A program made the position numbers and the translations under genes. The notes under the pieces are model-generated. The model was not told where the DNA came from and searched no databases. It saw nothing but the letters and a program-made list of their open reading frames with translations. Below, one piece after another: positions 20,653 to 29,522 of a stretch of 64,000 nucleotides of DNA. Numbering within the stretch: position 1 is the first letter of the stretch; every line of letters begins with the position of its first letter. This stretch comes from Eleftheria terrae (lineage in GTDB: Bacteria; Pseudomonadota; Gammaproteobacteria; Burkholderiales; Burkholderiaceae_C): positions 186,001 to 250,000 of the forward strand of contig NZ_CP106952.1 of NCBI RefSeq assembly GCF_030419005.1, read 5' to 3'.

Positions 20653-21474
20653 ATGAAGAAGACCGTTCTGATCGTCTTTGCCCAGCCGGAGCCGGCCTCA
20701 CTGACCCGGCAGTTCGTTGACCTTGCCCGCGACACCTTGCAAGGGCAGGGGCACGAGGTGCTCCTGTCCGACCTGTATGCGATGCAATGGAAGGCGGTGT
20801 TCGACGAACAGGACTTCCCCCACCGGGCCGACCCGCGACGGCTTTCCTTCGTGGCGGAATCCGGGCATGCCTGGCGCCAGGGCCACCAGCCGCCCGACAT
20901 CGCGCTGGAGCAGCGCAAGCTGCTGTCCGCCGACGCGGTCATCCTGGCGTTTCCCCTCTGGTGGTTCAGCATGCCGGCCATCCTCAAGGGCTGGGTCGAG
21001 CGGGTGTTCGCCTACGGCCTGGCCTATGGCTACCAGGACGCAGGCAACCGGTATCGCTATGGCGAGGGCGGCCTGCAGGGCAAGCGGGCCCTGCTGTCGG
21101 TGATGGTGGGCGGCCCCGGCACGGACTATTCGGCCCGCGGCATCAACGGGCCGCTCGAACAACTGTTGTTCCCGATCACCCATGGCACCCTGTTCTTTGC
21201 CGGCATGGAGGTGCTGCCGACGCATGCGGTGTACGGCACCGGGCACATCACGGCGCAGGCGGTGGACGCAGCGAAGGCGGTCTGGCGGCGGCGGGTGGAG
21301 CGGCTGTTCGACGATGTGCCCATTGCGTTCCGACCGCAGAACGGTGGCGACTATGTGGACGGGCACGTGCTCGCTGACCATGTGGCACCTGGCCAGCGCG
21401 GGCTGGACGCGCATGTGGCGCAGCACGGTCCTGCATGGCATGGGGAGCCAATGCGCCGGGAACTGCCGGCGTGA
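20653..21474 (+). CDS. NAD(P)H:quinone oxidoreductase, flavodoxin-like fold
   Basis: 273 aa. The start MKKTVLIVFAQPEPASLTRQF begins at the first beta strand; the open frame extends 63 bp upstream without homology. Flavin-fold features are AQPEPASLT (phosphate loop), ILAFPLWWFSMPAILKGWVERVF and the MVGGPGTDYS turn. This is the NQO1/MdaB/KefF family: FAD-dependent two-electron reduction of quinones or similar electrophiles. A divergent LysR regulator suggests induction by such a compound. The last 40 residues (HVLADHVAPGQRGLDAHVAQHG) are rich in His and polar. Confidence 0.9.
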   Translation: MKKTVLIVFAQPEPASLTRQFVDLARDTLQGQGHEVLLSDLYAMQWKAVFDEQDFPHRADPRRLSFVAESGHAWRQGHQPPDIALEQRKLLSADAVILAFPLWWFSMPAILKGWVERVFAYGLAYGYQDAGNRYRYGEGGLQGKRALLSVMVGGPGTDYSARGINGPLEQLLFPITHGTLFFAGMEVLPTHAVYGTGHITAQAVDAAKAVWRRRVERLFDDVPIAFRPQNGGDYVDGHVLADHVAPGQRGLDAHVAQHGPAWHGEPMRRELPA

Positions 21475-21802
21475 GTTCCCACCAAGGGCTTGGCCCTGCC
21501 GCGCGAAGCCCCGGGGGTCGCAGCGCGGGAGCCAGGCGAGCGGATGGCGGCCGATCAGCAAGCGCTCTGCGCCCGCCCGCTGCCCGGCCACCGCCACTCG
21601 GGCAGCCCCAGGCCGGGCCGGTGGTGGCGCCACACCGGTGGCCTGCGCACTGCCAGGACGCCGAAGGCCGGCCGCTTCGGTCTCCCGGCGGGGCGGCACG
21701 CGCGGCCCAGCGGGAGCCATGGCCGCGGCCGCAGGAGGAGCCGTCAGGCCCGGCGGCCATCCGGTGGAGGGGAACCGCCACCGGCGCGCCGGGGAGGCCG
21801 GT
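21475..21802. other. Convergent intergenic region
   Basis: 328 bp between the oxidoreductase stop and the GH64 stop. It is very GC-rich; I see no protein-like frame, no clear terminator with a T-tract, and no repeat. Confidence 0.4.
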
Positions 21803-23362
21803 TCACCAACCGATCGTGTAGGTGACGGTCGTCGGTGCGGTGGTGTGCAGCGAGGGGCTGAAGTCGCCCACATCGTCGTAGGCGAAGCCATAGGCCAGCC
21901 GGTCGATGCTGTGGTCGTGCCAGAACTTGGAGAACCAGTTGCCCGGCTGGCCGGCCGGGTGGTGGGCCGACTGGTTGTACCAGTTGCCCGGCTGCTCCAG
22001 CACGTGGCGGTTCAGCGCTGCGCAGATCTGGGCCTGGATCTGCAGTTGCACGTCCACGTTGGTCGGCCCGCCGCTTGCGTCCGACAGCACGCCGTTGCCC
22101 AGCAAGACCATCGCGGTGTTCGGCTTGGAATTGATGTAGTACGTGCCGTTGAGCTTGCCCCCGGTGAACACGAAGCGGTCACCCATGACACGGCCGCGGA
22201 ACGTTCCATGGTTGGCCAGCGTGAAGACCAGGTCTTCGTTGCGATAGCGTTGCCAGACCTGGTCGATGTAGCCTTGCAGGTAGTTGCCGTTCGCTTGTCC
22301 CGGGGCAAAGGTGGCGTGGGCCGGCGCAATGATGCGATAGGGAGCGTACGGACCCTGGGCGAGGCTCTTGAAGGGCCCCGGCACTTCGGACTGGAAGCGG
22401 GCGAACAGCTGGTCGCGGCTTTCGGTCAGCGGCTCCCCCACCGTGCGGTCGTAGCCATTGAGGCCCTGCACCCGCAGCCTGAGCGGAAAGCCGAACTGGT
22501 CCACCCGCGTGGTGTTGACGAAGATGCCCTGGCTGGCGTGGCCCTTCGGCAGAATGGCCATTTCGCCAAAGTCGAAGATGACATCGCGGTTCGGGTCGGT
22601 CGGGTTCTGCAGGTTGGCGCCGGCATAGCCGAGGTTGCCGTTGGCATCCATCACCACCTTGATGTACATCGGTGAGCCGACGGAGAACAGGATGCGTGCG
22701 GAATTGATCGCCGGGATGGTGACCGAGCGCACCCGTGCCAGGGAATGGAAGTAGTTGGTGTACGACTCACCGTTCTTCACCAGGGCCCCGTTGTGCCCCA
22801 GCTCCATCGGCCGCAGCGCACCGCCGGCGTCCACATACACGAAGCGGCCGGTGCCCCAGTCCTTGCCGATGATGGCCCAGTAGACCTGGTCGTCGGGCCA
22901 GCGGCCGCCGGTCTGGTTGACGATGTTGAAGGTGGTGTAGCCGTTCCACTCACCGCCGCCCGGGGGCGGGTTGCCCGGGTTGCCCGGATTGCCTGGGTTG
23001 CCCGGGTTGCTGCTACCCACGGTGTAGGTGAAGCGGGCGCTGTCGTAGGCCGGAACGCCGTTGTTATAGGTGAAGAAGTAGCCCAGCGTGTGCCCGGTGG
23101 CCACCGGTGCCAGCACCGCTTGCTCGAAGCGGCCGGTGGCGCCGTTATAGCCCATGCGCAGGTTCTGCTGGCCACCGCCGTTGTGCTGGTAATGCACATC
23201 GACCCAGCTGGTGTTGACGTTGGACTTGAACCAGAGCGTGGCCCGGTCGCCGGACACCGCCACGCCTTGCGTGAAGTCGGAGCTGGACTGAGCGGAAGCC
23301 GCCATGCTGCAGCACAGCAGGGCCAGCAGCCAGCTCATCAGCCTGAAGAGGGACGTTTGCAT
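21803..23362 (-). CDS. GH64 endo-beta-1,3-glucanase with N-terminal CBM56-like domain
   Basis: 519 aa. The start at 23362 has GGGAG upstream and a Sec signal peptide (MSWLLALLCCSMAASA). Residues 25-115 form a beta-sandwich carbohydrate-binding module of CBM56 type (GVAVSGDRATLWFKS, VDVHYQHNGGGQQNLRM). A Gly-Asn-Pro repeat linker follows (NPGNPGNPGN). Residues about 140-519 are the GH64 catalytic domain (WPDDQVYWAIIGKDW, FDFGEMAILPKGHASQGIF, ARFQSEVPGPF, YGFAYDDVGDFSPSL). GH64 enzymes cut laminarin or curdlan into laminaripentaose. A LacI-type palindrome lies 46 bp before the start codon. Confidence 0.93.
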   Translation of the reverse strand: MQTSLFRLMSWLLALLCCSMAASAQSSSDFTQGVAVSGDRATLWFKSNVNTSWVDVHYQHNGGGQQNLRMGYNGATGRFEQAVLAPVATGHTLGYFFTYNNGVPAYDSARFTYTVGSSNPGNPGNPGNPGNPPPGGGEWNGYTTFNIVNQTGGRWPDDQVYWAIIGKDWGTGRFVYVDAGGALRPMELGHNGALVKNGESYTNYFHSLARVRSVTIPAINSARILFSVGSPMYIKVVMDANGNLGYAGANLQNPTDPNRDVIFDFGEMAILPKGHASQGIFVNTTRVDQFGFPLRLRVQGLNGYDRTVGEPLTESRDQLFARFQSEVPGPFKSLAQGPYAPYRIIAPAHATFAPGQANGNYLQGYIDQVWQRYRNEDLVFTLANHGTFRGRVMGDRFVFTGGKLNGTYYINSKPNTAMVLLGNGVLSDASGGPTNVDVQLQIQAQICAALNRHVLEQPGNWYNQSAHHPAGQPGNWFSKFWHDHSIDRLAYGFAYDDVGDFSPSLHTTAPTTVTYTIGW

Positions 23363-24177
23363 GCTTGTCTCCCGAATAAGAAGAATCGCGTCCGGGAGGC
23401 GTTGCATTGGAATCGCTTCCACGGAGGCCGACATCTTGAGGCAAGTTGCCAGTCCTGCCTAGGGAACTGAAATCAAATAGCGAAACGTGATGTGTTAAAT
23501 GTGAATGATCGGGCCGGACAGCAGCGCTGGTTGGGGAAACGCGATGCCCGGGGCGCCGTCCACCTGCCTGGCCTTCCATTCGTTCGTGTCGCCAGCTCGG
23601 CATTTTTTGGGCGAACAAGTCATTCGCTTTCGACGCCTTCAAGTGACCGCCCAGGCAGTTTCTTGACGGGTGCATGGGGGGAACACCCCTTGCTGGATGC
23701 TCACGCGCGCCATGCCGGCACCCGTGGTGGCGGCTCACGCCCTGCATCGATCCATCACCCAGGCCAGAAGGCCCGCGAGCGCCGCCCTGCCCTGAACAGC
23801 GGGCTTGCGCAGGGCGGCCGCCACCGGTCGCGTGCCGGCAACGGCCACGGTCCTCACACCGCCCGACTGCCCCGCCCGACTGCCCCACCGACTACCCCGG
23901 CTGGCGGCATCACCCGCCGACACCTCGCAGCCAGAAGACCGGTGTTGTCGGCCGACCTTCGAAGGCACGGGGGCACGGGGCCGGCCTCCGGCGTGGTCGC
24001 ATCCATCTCAAGGGGGTTGCACGATGGAGTGGCGCTTTCGGCACGGCTCGCCTCCGGCTTCCGCCAGCGGCCGCGGCGGTGAGTTGCGCCGGCCGGCTTG
24101 CACTTGCTTTCACTATTGCCGGTTCTTGAGGCGCCTCTCTGGCAGTGTGCGGCTTTCCCTCGCTTCAGGAGATGGCG
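23363..24177. other. Divergent intergenic region, GH64 / PEP-CTERM
   Basis: About 815 bp. It holds the LacI-type operator at 23408-23421 and an AT-richer stretch at about 23460-23515 that probably contains the GH64 promoter. The rest is GC-rich; frames there have no protein-like composition. The PEP-CTERM ribosome binding site is at 24166-24171. Confidence 0.5.
23408..23421. promoter_or_regulatory. LacI-family operator-like palindrome TGGAATCGCTTCCA
   Basis: Arms TGGAA/TTCCA around a central CG, as at 1960-1973 and 45553-45566. The site is 46 bp upstream of the GH64 start, a suitable place for repression. Its location before another glucan hydrolase is the main evidence for a shared regulon. 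Confidence 0.72.
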
Positions 24178-25947
24178 ATGTCGCAAGCGACAAACACGGC
24201 TGTTGGCGTTCGAGTCCGCCCTGCCACTCGCTGCGGTGGGCGCACCTGGCGCCGGCCTCCCCGGTGGAGCCGGCCGCGCGCCCTCGGCGCCGCCCTGGCC
24301 CTCGGTTTGACCAGCACTTGCGCTTGCGCACTGACCACCACCTGGACCGGCTCCGTGGTCGATCAGCCCTACTGGGACCTCGCGGTGAACTGGAGCGCCG
24401 GTGCCCCCACGGCACCGGATACCAACGTGCAGCTCGGGCAGGCCGACACGGTACTGCGGTCGGGCAGCTTCCAGGCCGCGCGCATCGAAGGTATCGGGCG
24501 GCTGGACATGTCCGGCGGCCGGCTGCAATTGCACGGTGACGGCTCGACGCTGAAGAACCTGGACCTGTCGGGCGGGCAACTTTCAGGCCCCGGCTCTCTC
24601 ACCATCGGCCAGTTGAACTGGACCGGCGGCGACATCACCGGCTCGCCCGGCGGCGCAGGCGCTGCACCGCGCATCACCCTCACGGGCGGAGCCAATATCA
24701 CGGGCGGCACGACCCGTGTCATGGCAGCCGGCGGCGCGCTCACCTTCCGGGGCTACAGCTTCTGGATATCGAATGACTTCCACCTGTTCAGCCCTCTACG
24801 CATCGAGAAGGGCGCCACGTTCGTCGATCAAGCCTACGACCGGACGCACGAATTGCGGCTTCACGCGGACGCAGAGTTCGCCGGCCTGTATCGCAAGCAA
24901 ACTGGCAACACCCGGGTGCTGCTGGGGCGGGACGCTTCGTTCCGCAACAGCGGCGCGATGGTGGCGGAGAGCGGCTACCTGGAGTTCCGTGGCGGCCGGT
25001 CGTGGGAGAACAGTGGACAGTTGGCCGTCGGCTCGGCGGGTTGGGTCAGCCTGTTTGACTCGTCCGAAACCCGGTGGAGCAACAGCGGCCACATCCGCGT
25101 CGAGCGCGAGTTGACGGCCCGCGTCTCCCGCCACGGCATGACGAGCAGCGGCTCCTGGCTGATCACCCGTGGCGGCAGCGCGAGGTTCACCGCCGACCGC
25201 ATGGCACCGGAGATCGTGTTCGAGCAGGGCATCCAGAACGACGGTGGGCTGGTACTCAGCGGTGACCCCCAGGCCGCTCCATCCCGTGAGCCCCTGGCCC
25301 GGTACCGCATGGAAGGCGCAGGGCTCACCGGGAGCGGCAGCGTCTGGGTCGAACGCGCGCACCTCGATCTCGGCGATGAGTATGTCAACCAAGGCCGGTT
25401 CGCCATCAACAGCGCAGAGGTGCAGGTCGGCCGGTACAGGCAGGACCGCGCTGGCGCCTCGACCCAGGTGGGGTGGCTGCTGACGGCAAATGAGGTGCTG
25501 ATCCTCGAGGGGCAGCTCAACACTGGCGGCCACCTCAACGGCCGCATCGACGGCCATCTCACGCTGGGCGGTGACGCCACCTTCGAAGCCCGGTCTGGCG
25601 AGTATGGAACGACCCTACTGGACATCACCGGCTCGGCAACCCTGGATGGCACGCTGCTGCTGCGCACCTTCGCGCCCCTGCGGCTGGGCAGCCATCGTCT
25701 GCTGCAGGCGGCGGGCGGTGTGACGGGCAGCTTCGACGAGTTCGTGAGCGACGTCGACCCCAAGCGCTACCTGCTCACACTGAGCTATGGCAGCGATTGG
25801 GTGGCACTCAACGTGGCGGCCGTGCCGGAGCCGGAGACCTATGCGCTGGTGATGGTGGGCCTTGCTGCGCTCGTGGTGCGTGTAAGGCAGCGCTCGACGC
25901 TGGCCCGGGCGTCGTCTCCACAGGGTGGCGACCCTTGCGGTTCTTGA
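24178..25947 (+). CDS. PEP-CTERM exported beta-helix-like protein
   Basis: 589 aa. I chose the ATG at 24178, which has CAGGAG ending 6 bp upstream; the in-frame ATG at 24172 lies too close to it. A long basic N-region precedes the signal helix (RALGAALALGLTSTCACA). The body is built of short repeating beta strands (GRLDMSGGRLQLHGDGSTL, NSGQLAVGSAGWVSLFDSS), as in autotransporter-like solenoids, and ends GGVTGSFDEFVSDVDPKRY. The PEP-CTERM signal is AVPEPETYAL, a hydrophobic helix and basic residues. The decayed gene at 29523-31382 is a relative. Function unknown; surface or matrix role inferred from the sorting signal. Confidence 0.85.
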   Translation: MSQATNTAVGVRVRPATRCGGRTWRRPPRWSRPRALGAALALGLTSTCACALTTTWTGSVVDQPYWDLAVNWSAGAPTAPDTNVQLGQADTVLRSGSFQAARIEGIGRLDMSGGRLQLHGDGSTLKNLDLSGGQLSGPGSLTIGQLNWTGGDITGSPGGAGAAPRITLTGGANITGGTTRVMAAGGALTFRGYSFWISNDFHLFSPLRIEKGATFVDQAYDRTHELRLHADAEFAGLYRKQTGNTRVLLGRDASFRNSGAMVAESGYLEFRGGRSWENSGQLAVGSAGWVSLFDSSETRWSNSGHIRVERELTARVSRHGMTSSGSWLITRGGSARFTADRMAPEIVFEQGIQNDGGLVLSGDPQAAPSREPLARYRMEGAGLTGSGSVWVERAHLDLGDEYVNQGRFAINSAEVQVGRYRQDRAGASTQVGWLLTANEVLILEGQLNTGGHLNGRIDGHLTLGGDATFEARSGEYGTTLLDITGSATLDGTLLLRTFAPLRLGSHRLLQAAGGVTGSFDEFVSDVDPKRYLLTLSYGSDWVALNVAAVPEPETYALVMVGLAALVVRVRQRSTLARASSPQGGDPCGS

Positions 25948-26542
25948 CCATGCTGGCGCGCCCGGTGCACCGGTTGCAGCGAAGCGAACACAACGCCCTG
26001 ACCGGCTGCTGAAGCAGCGGCACCTGGAGCAACCCTCGGCATGCTGGCGAAGGTGAACCCTGGATTCGGAGCTCACCTCCGCCTTGGCCACCTCGCGTTG
26101 TTCGGCGTCACGGGCGCCACGGGTGACGCGAGTGACCGTGGCGGTGACCGCCGAACCGTGCCGCCTTTTACCGAAGACAGGCCCCGGGGGCTCAGGCGCG
26201 CCCGGCTGGCCGGCGATCGGGGAAGCGGACGGTGAGCCGGCCCACCGCTTTCCTTCAGCCACCAGCGGGCAGCGGGATGGGTCTGGCCACAGCGGCGTGG
26301 GCGTGGATCGCCGGTGATCGAGCGAAAGAAAGGGAAAAGCGAAGTCGCGCATCATACGGAGCAACGTCGCTTGCCTCTCGGCCAGGCCGGGACCGATCCT
26401 TCTGCAGCGGCGACGCGGCTCGAGCCGCGTCGCCCGGTCCCGGGCCGCGGTGCGCAAGCGCCCCACCATCTCGTCGTGGCGCGCCACGCAGCCCGGGCTC
26501 GCTGCTGCCGCCAGGGCACGCGACACCATTGGGCAGAGTTCC
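25948..26542. other. Intergenic region before selO
   Basis: 595 bp. A small inverted repeat GCTGCT-GA-AGCAGC near 26004-26017 may be part of a weak terminator for the PEP-CTERM gene. The remainder is GC-rich; the overlapping frames do not look protein-coding and no promoter is obvious. Confidence 0.4.
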
Positions 26543-28060
26543 ATGTCTTCATCGATCAGCTTCCGTTTCGACAACACCTACGCGCGCGAGCTCCCGGGCT
26601 TTGCGGTGCGGTGGCAGCCCACCGCGGTGCCCGCGCCGCGGCTGCTGTTCCTGAACCGCGACCTTGCCGAGGAACTGGGGCTCGATGCCCAAGCGCTCGA
26701 CAGCGTCGAGGGTGCCGCCATCTTCGGCGGCAACCGGGTGCCGGAAGGCGCGGACCCGGTCGCCCAGGCCTACGCGGGTCACCAGTTCGGCGGCTTCTCT
26801 CCTCAGCTGGGCGACGGACGGGCCCTGCTGCTCGGGGAAGTGATCGACCGGCAGGGCCGCCGGCGTGACGTGGCGCTGAAGGGCTCAGGGCGGACGCCGT
26901 TCTCGCGCAGCGGCGACGGCAAGGCCGCCGTCGGGCCGATGCTGCGCGAGGTGCTGGTGGGCGAGGCCATGCACGCGCTCGGCATCCCCACCACACGTGC
27001 GCTGGCGGTGGTGGCCACCGGCGAGCCGGTCTACCGCGACCGGCCCCTGCCTGGCGCGGTGCTGACGCGGGTGGCGGCCAGCCATGTGCGCGTCGGCACC
27101 TTCGAGTACTTCGCGGCACGCAACGATGTCGAGCGACTGCGGCTGCTGGCCGACTACACCATCGCACGGCACGACGCCGACCTGGCAGGCGCCCCCGAGC
27201 GCGCGCTCGGCCTGCTGCGCCGCGTGGCGCAGCGGCAGGCGGCACTGGTGGCGCAATGGATGGGGGTGGGCTTCATCCACGGGGTGATGAACACCGACAA
27301 CATGACCCTCTCCGGCGAGACCATCGACTACGGCCCCTGTGCCTTCCTGGAAGCCTACGACCCGCAGGCCGTGTTCAGCTCCATCGACCACGGCGGCCGC
27401 TACGCCTTCGGCAACCAGCCCCTCATCGCGCGCTGGAACCTGGCCCGGCTGGCCGAGGCGCTGCTGCCGGTGATTGCCGAGGACGAGACCGAGGCGGCCA
27501 TCGCCCGGGCCGTCGCCCAGGCCACCGAGGTGATCGATGCCTTCCCCCAGCTCTACGCTGCCGCCTTGCTGCAGTGCCATCGCGCCAAGCTCGGCCTGGG
27601 GCCAGCCGGCCCGGCAGACGACGCAGCCGACACCGCGCTGGCCGAGGATTGGCTGGCCCTGCTGCACCGGCAGGGGGTCGACTTCACGCTTGCATGGCGG
27701 CGGCTTGCCGATGCGGCGGCGGGGGACGAAGGCCGGTTGCGCACGCTGTTCGGCGACACCGGGGAGCTGGAGGCCTGGCTGTCTCGCTGGCGCGCGAGAT
27801 GTGCGCAGGAGGACCAGGGCGAGGCCGATGCGCAGGCCCGAGCGGCCCGCATGCGGCGCATCAATCCATGGGTGATCCCGCGCAACCACCGGGTGGAGGA
27901 AGCCCTGGCCGCCGCGTCTGACCACGACGACCTCGGCCCCTTCCAGCAGCTGCTGGCCGCCCTCCGCCAGCCGTATGAGGAAGCGCCGGAACAGGCCCGC
28001 TACGCCGAGCCGGCGCCCGAGGAAGTCACCAGCAGCTACCGCACCTTCTGCGGTACCTGA
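26543..28060 (+). CDS. selO: SelO/YdiU protein adenylyltransferase (AMPylase)
   Basis: 505 aa. The start [20 protein letters not shown] begins at the conserved SelO N-terminus; the frame is open about 90 bp further upstream without conservation. The pseudokinase fold is plain: [23 protein letters not shown] (nucleotide loop), [43 protein letters not shown] (catalytic-loop region) and the [17 protein letters not shown] motif. It closes with SYRTFCGT, the conserved C-terminal Cys that is selenocysteine in eukaryotes. SelO binds ATP upside down and transfers AMP to Ser/Thr/Tyr of target proteins under oxidative stress. No operon partner is seen. Confidence 0.95.
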   Translation: MSSSISFRFDNTYARELPGFAVRWQPTAVPAPRLLFLNRDLAEELGLDAQALDSVEGAAIFGGNRVPEGADPVAQAYAGHQFGGFSPQLGDGRALLLGEVIDRQGRRRDVALKGSGRTPFSRSGDGKAAVGPMLREVLVGEAMHALGIPTTRALAVVATGEPVYRDRPLPGAVLTRVAASHVRVGTFEYFAARNDVERLRLLADYTIARHDADLAGAPERALGLLRRVAQRQAALVAQWMGVGFIHGVMNTDNMTLSGETIDYGPCAFLEAYDPQAVFSSIDHGGRYAFGNQPLIARWNLARLAEALLPVIAEDETEAAIARAVAQATEVIDAFPQLYAAALLQCHRAKLGLGPAGPADDAADTALAEDWLALLHRQGVDFTLAWRRLADAAAGDEGRLRTLFGDTGELEAWLSRWRARCAQEDQGEADAQARAARMRRINPWVIPRNHRVEEALAAASDHDDLGPFQQLLAALRQPYEEAPEQARYAEPAPEEVTSSYRTFCGT

Positions 28061-28080
28061 ACGCGCTGCACCGGTCTGCG

Positions 28081-28094
28081 GCCCCGCACGGGGC
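28081..28094. terminator. Small GC hairpin between convergent genes
   Basis: GCCCCG-CA-CGGGGC lies in the 45-bp gap between the selO stop and the stop of the minus-strand lipoprotein. The loop is very tight and there is no T-tract, so this is weak. Confidence 0.35.
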
Positions 28095-28105
28095 GCCGTG
28101 CCCGC

Positions 28106-29161
28106 CTAGAAGCCCGGGGCCGGATTGCCGCCCTGGACCAGGGTGTACCGGCCGTTGGCGTAACGCATGACCATCGTTTCATCCACGCCATGGACGGTGA
28201 CGAGCACCTGGGGCCCGGCCGGCGGCTGCGCCTCGGGCGATGGGGCCTCTGTCGTAGTGGCTGCACTGGCTGCACTGGCCGCATCGGGCGCGCTCTCGGC
28301 GGACGCGCCCTTGCCGGCGGGCACGGCCTCGCCCTGGTCCGATGTCTTGCGGCCGGAGAAGTGGACCACGAGGTCACCGGGCCCATCAGCCCTGGCGGCA
28401 AGGCGCCAGGTGCCGGTGACATTGAAGCAGCCGGACGACACCGGGTAGTCGTCAGCATTCACCGCCACCTTGTCGCCCGGCGGAAGTTGCAGCAAGCCGG
28501 CGCAGGACGCATGGGCGCTCTCGCAGTCGGAGTGCAGCCGCTCCGAGTCGAGCAGGACCGAGGCGCGGTCCGCCTGCAGCTCGTAGAGGGACAGCCAGTT
28601 GGCGCAGTAGCCCTGCCAGCAGCTGCCGCTCTCCACCGCGATCGCCACTTTCCCGCCTCCGAGCGAGACCGGCTTGATCGTCCCCACCTCGCCGGAGACG
28701 CCGGTCCAGGCGATCGACGGCTGTTCCGCCGTCATGAACCACCGGCCTTCCTTCCTGGTGAACCAGTAGCCGCCCAGATGGCCTGGCGCGCTGTGGCTGG
28801 ACCTGTCGTTGCCGTTCTCGTCGGAAGGCCGGCCGGAGAGCAGCAGCACCACCCGGTCTTCGGCCAGCGGGACCACCTGCATCTTCTCCACCGCCACATG
28901 GGCGGTGGGCTCGTCCTGGCCGTCCCCGGGCACCTCGATCACGACGGTGGCGTCTTTCGACCATTCGGGCACGACCACCTTCATCAAGGCCGCCGCATCG
29001 GTGCTCGTCGCATGCGGCTCGGGGCGGCCGGGAGGCACCGGGCGCTCGGGGGGCGCCCCGCGATTGCAGGCGCACAGCACCGCCAGCAGGAGCCAGGCGC
29101 TCCAACGAAGGCCGCGCGGCAGGGTGGCGCTTGGTGAAGGAGAGAGATCGGTGAAGGGCAT
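28106..29161 (-). CDS. Hypothetical lipoprotein
   Basis: 351 aa. I chose the ATG at 29161 (MPFTDLSPSP), which leads into a signal with an LCAC lipobox; no good Shine-Dalgarno precedes it, and a longer in-frame start at about 29231 is possible. The mature part has paired cysteines (SGSCWQGYCANW, SDCESAHASCAG) that suggest disulfides, and an Ala/Ser/Thr-rich linker (about residues 290-325) before a final small strand-rich domain (VLVTVHGVDETMVMRYANG). I recognise no family. Its surroundings (selO, decayed PEP-CTERM gene) give no clue. Confidence 0.65.
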   Translation of the reverse strand: MPFTDLSPSPSATLPRGLRWSAWLLLAVLCACNRGAPPERPVPPGRPEPHATSTDAAALMKVVVPEWSKDATVVIEVPGDGQDEPTAHVAVEKMQVVPLAEDRVVLLLSGRPSDENGNDRSSHSAPGHLGGYWFTRKEGRWFMTAEQPSIAWTGVSGEVGTIKPVSLGGGKVAIAVESGSCWQGYCANWLSLYELQADRASVLLDSERLHSDCESAHASCAGLLQLPPGDKVAVNADDYPVSSGCFNVTGTWRLAARADGPGDLVVHFSGRKTSDQGEAVPAGKGASAESAPDAASAASAATTTEAPSPEAQPPAGPQVLVTVHGVDETMVMRYANGRYTLVQGGNPAPGF

Positions 29162-29522
29162 GGGGATGGACGTGGACGGGGCTCGATGGCCGGCCGGGAG
29201 GTGTTCTTCGCAGCTCAAGCCACCGTTCATCGCCGCGTTGCCCGGGCCAGGCGGGCCGGTGCGCGGCCGTCTGCGGCGGCACGCCTGGCACAGCCTGGCG
29301 CGTCCTGCCGGTTCAGGTCGCGGCGTGCCGGCCGGCGCCGAGCGATGGCTCAAGCCGCAGATTGGACCACGACCACGGTGCCCGGCGGTGGACCGGCTGC
29401 CGGCACCCAGGGGCGGCACCGGCCGGCACGCCAGCAGCGAGGCCGCAGCAGCGGCGGGCGGGGCGCCACTCGGCCCAGGCAAGGCCGCACCCGGCCTCGC
29501 CCGCCTCACGCCGCGCCGGCCC
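29162..29522. other. Intergenic region upstream of the lipoprotein
   Basis: 361 bp between the start of the lipoprotein gene and the 3' end of the decayed PEP-CTERM gene. It should contain the lipoprotein promoter, but I see no strong -35/-10 pair, repeat or operator. Confidence 0.35.

Noticed and set aside
23492..24082. 196-codon plus-strand frame in the GH64 / PEP-CTERM gap
   Set aside because: Composition is Arg/Pro/His/Gly-rich, with no ribosome binding site or motif; treated as non-coding.
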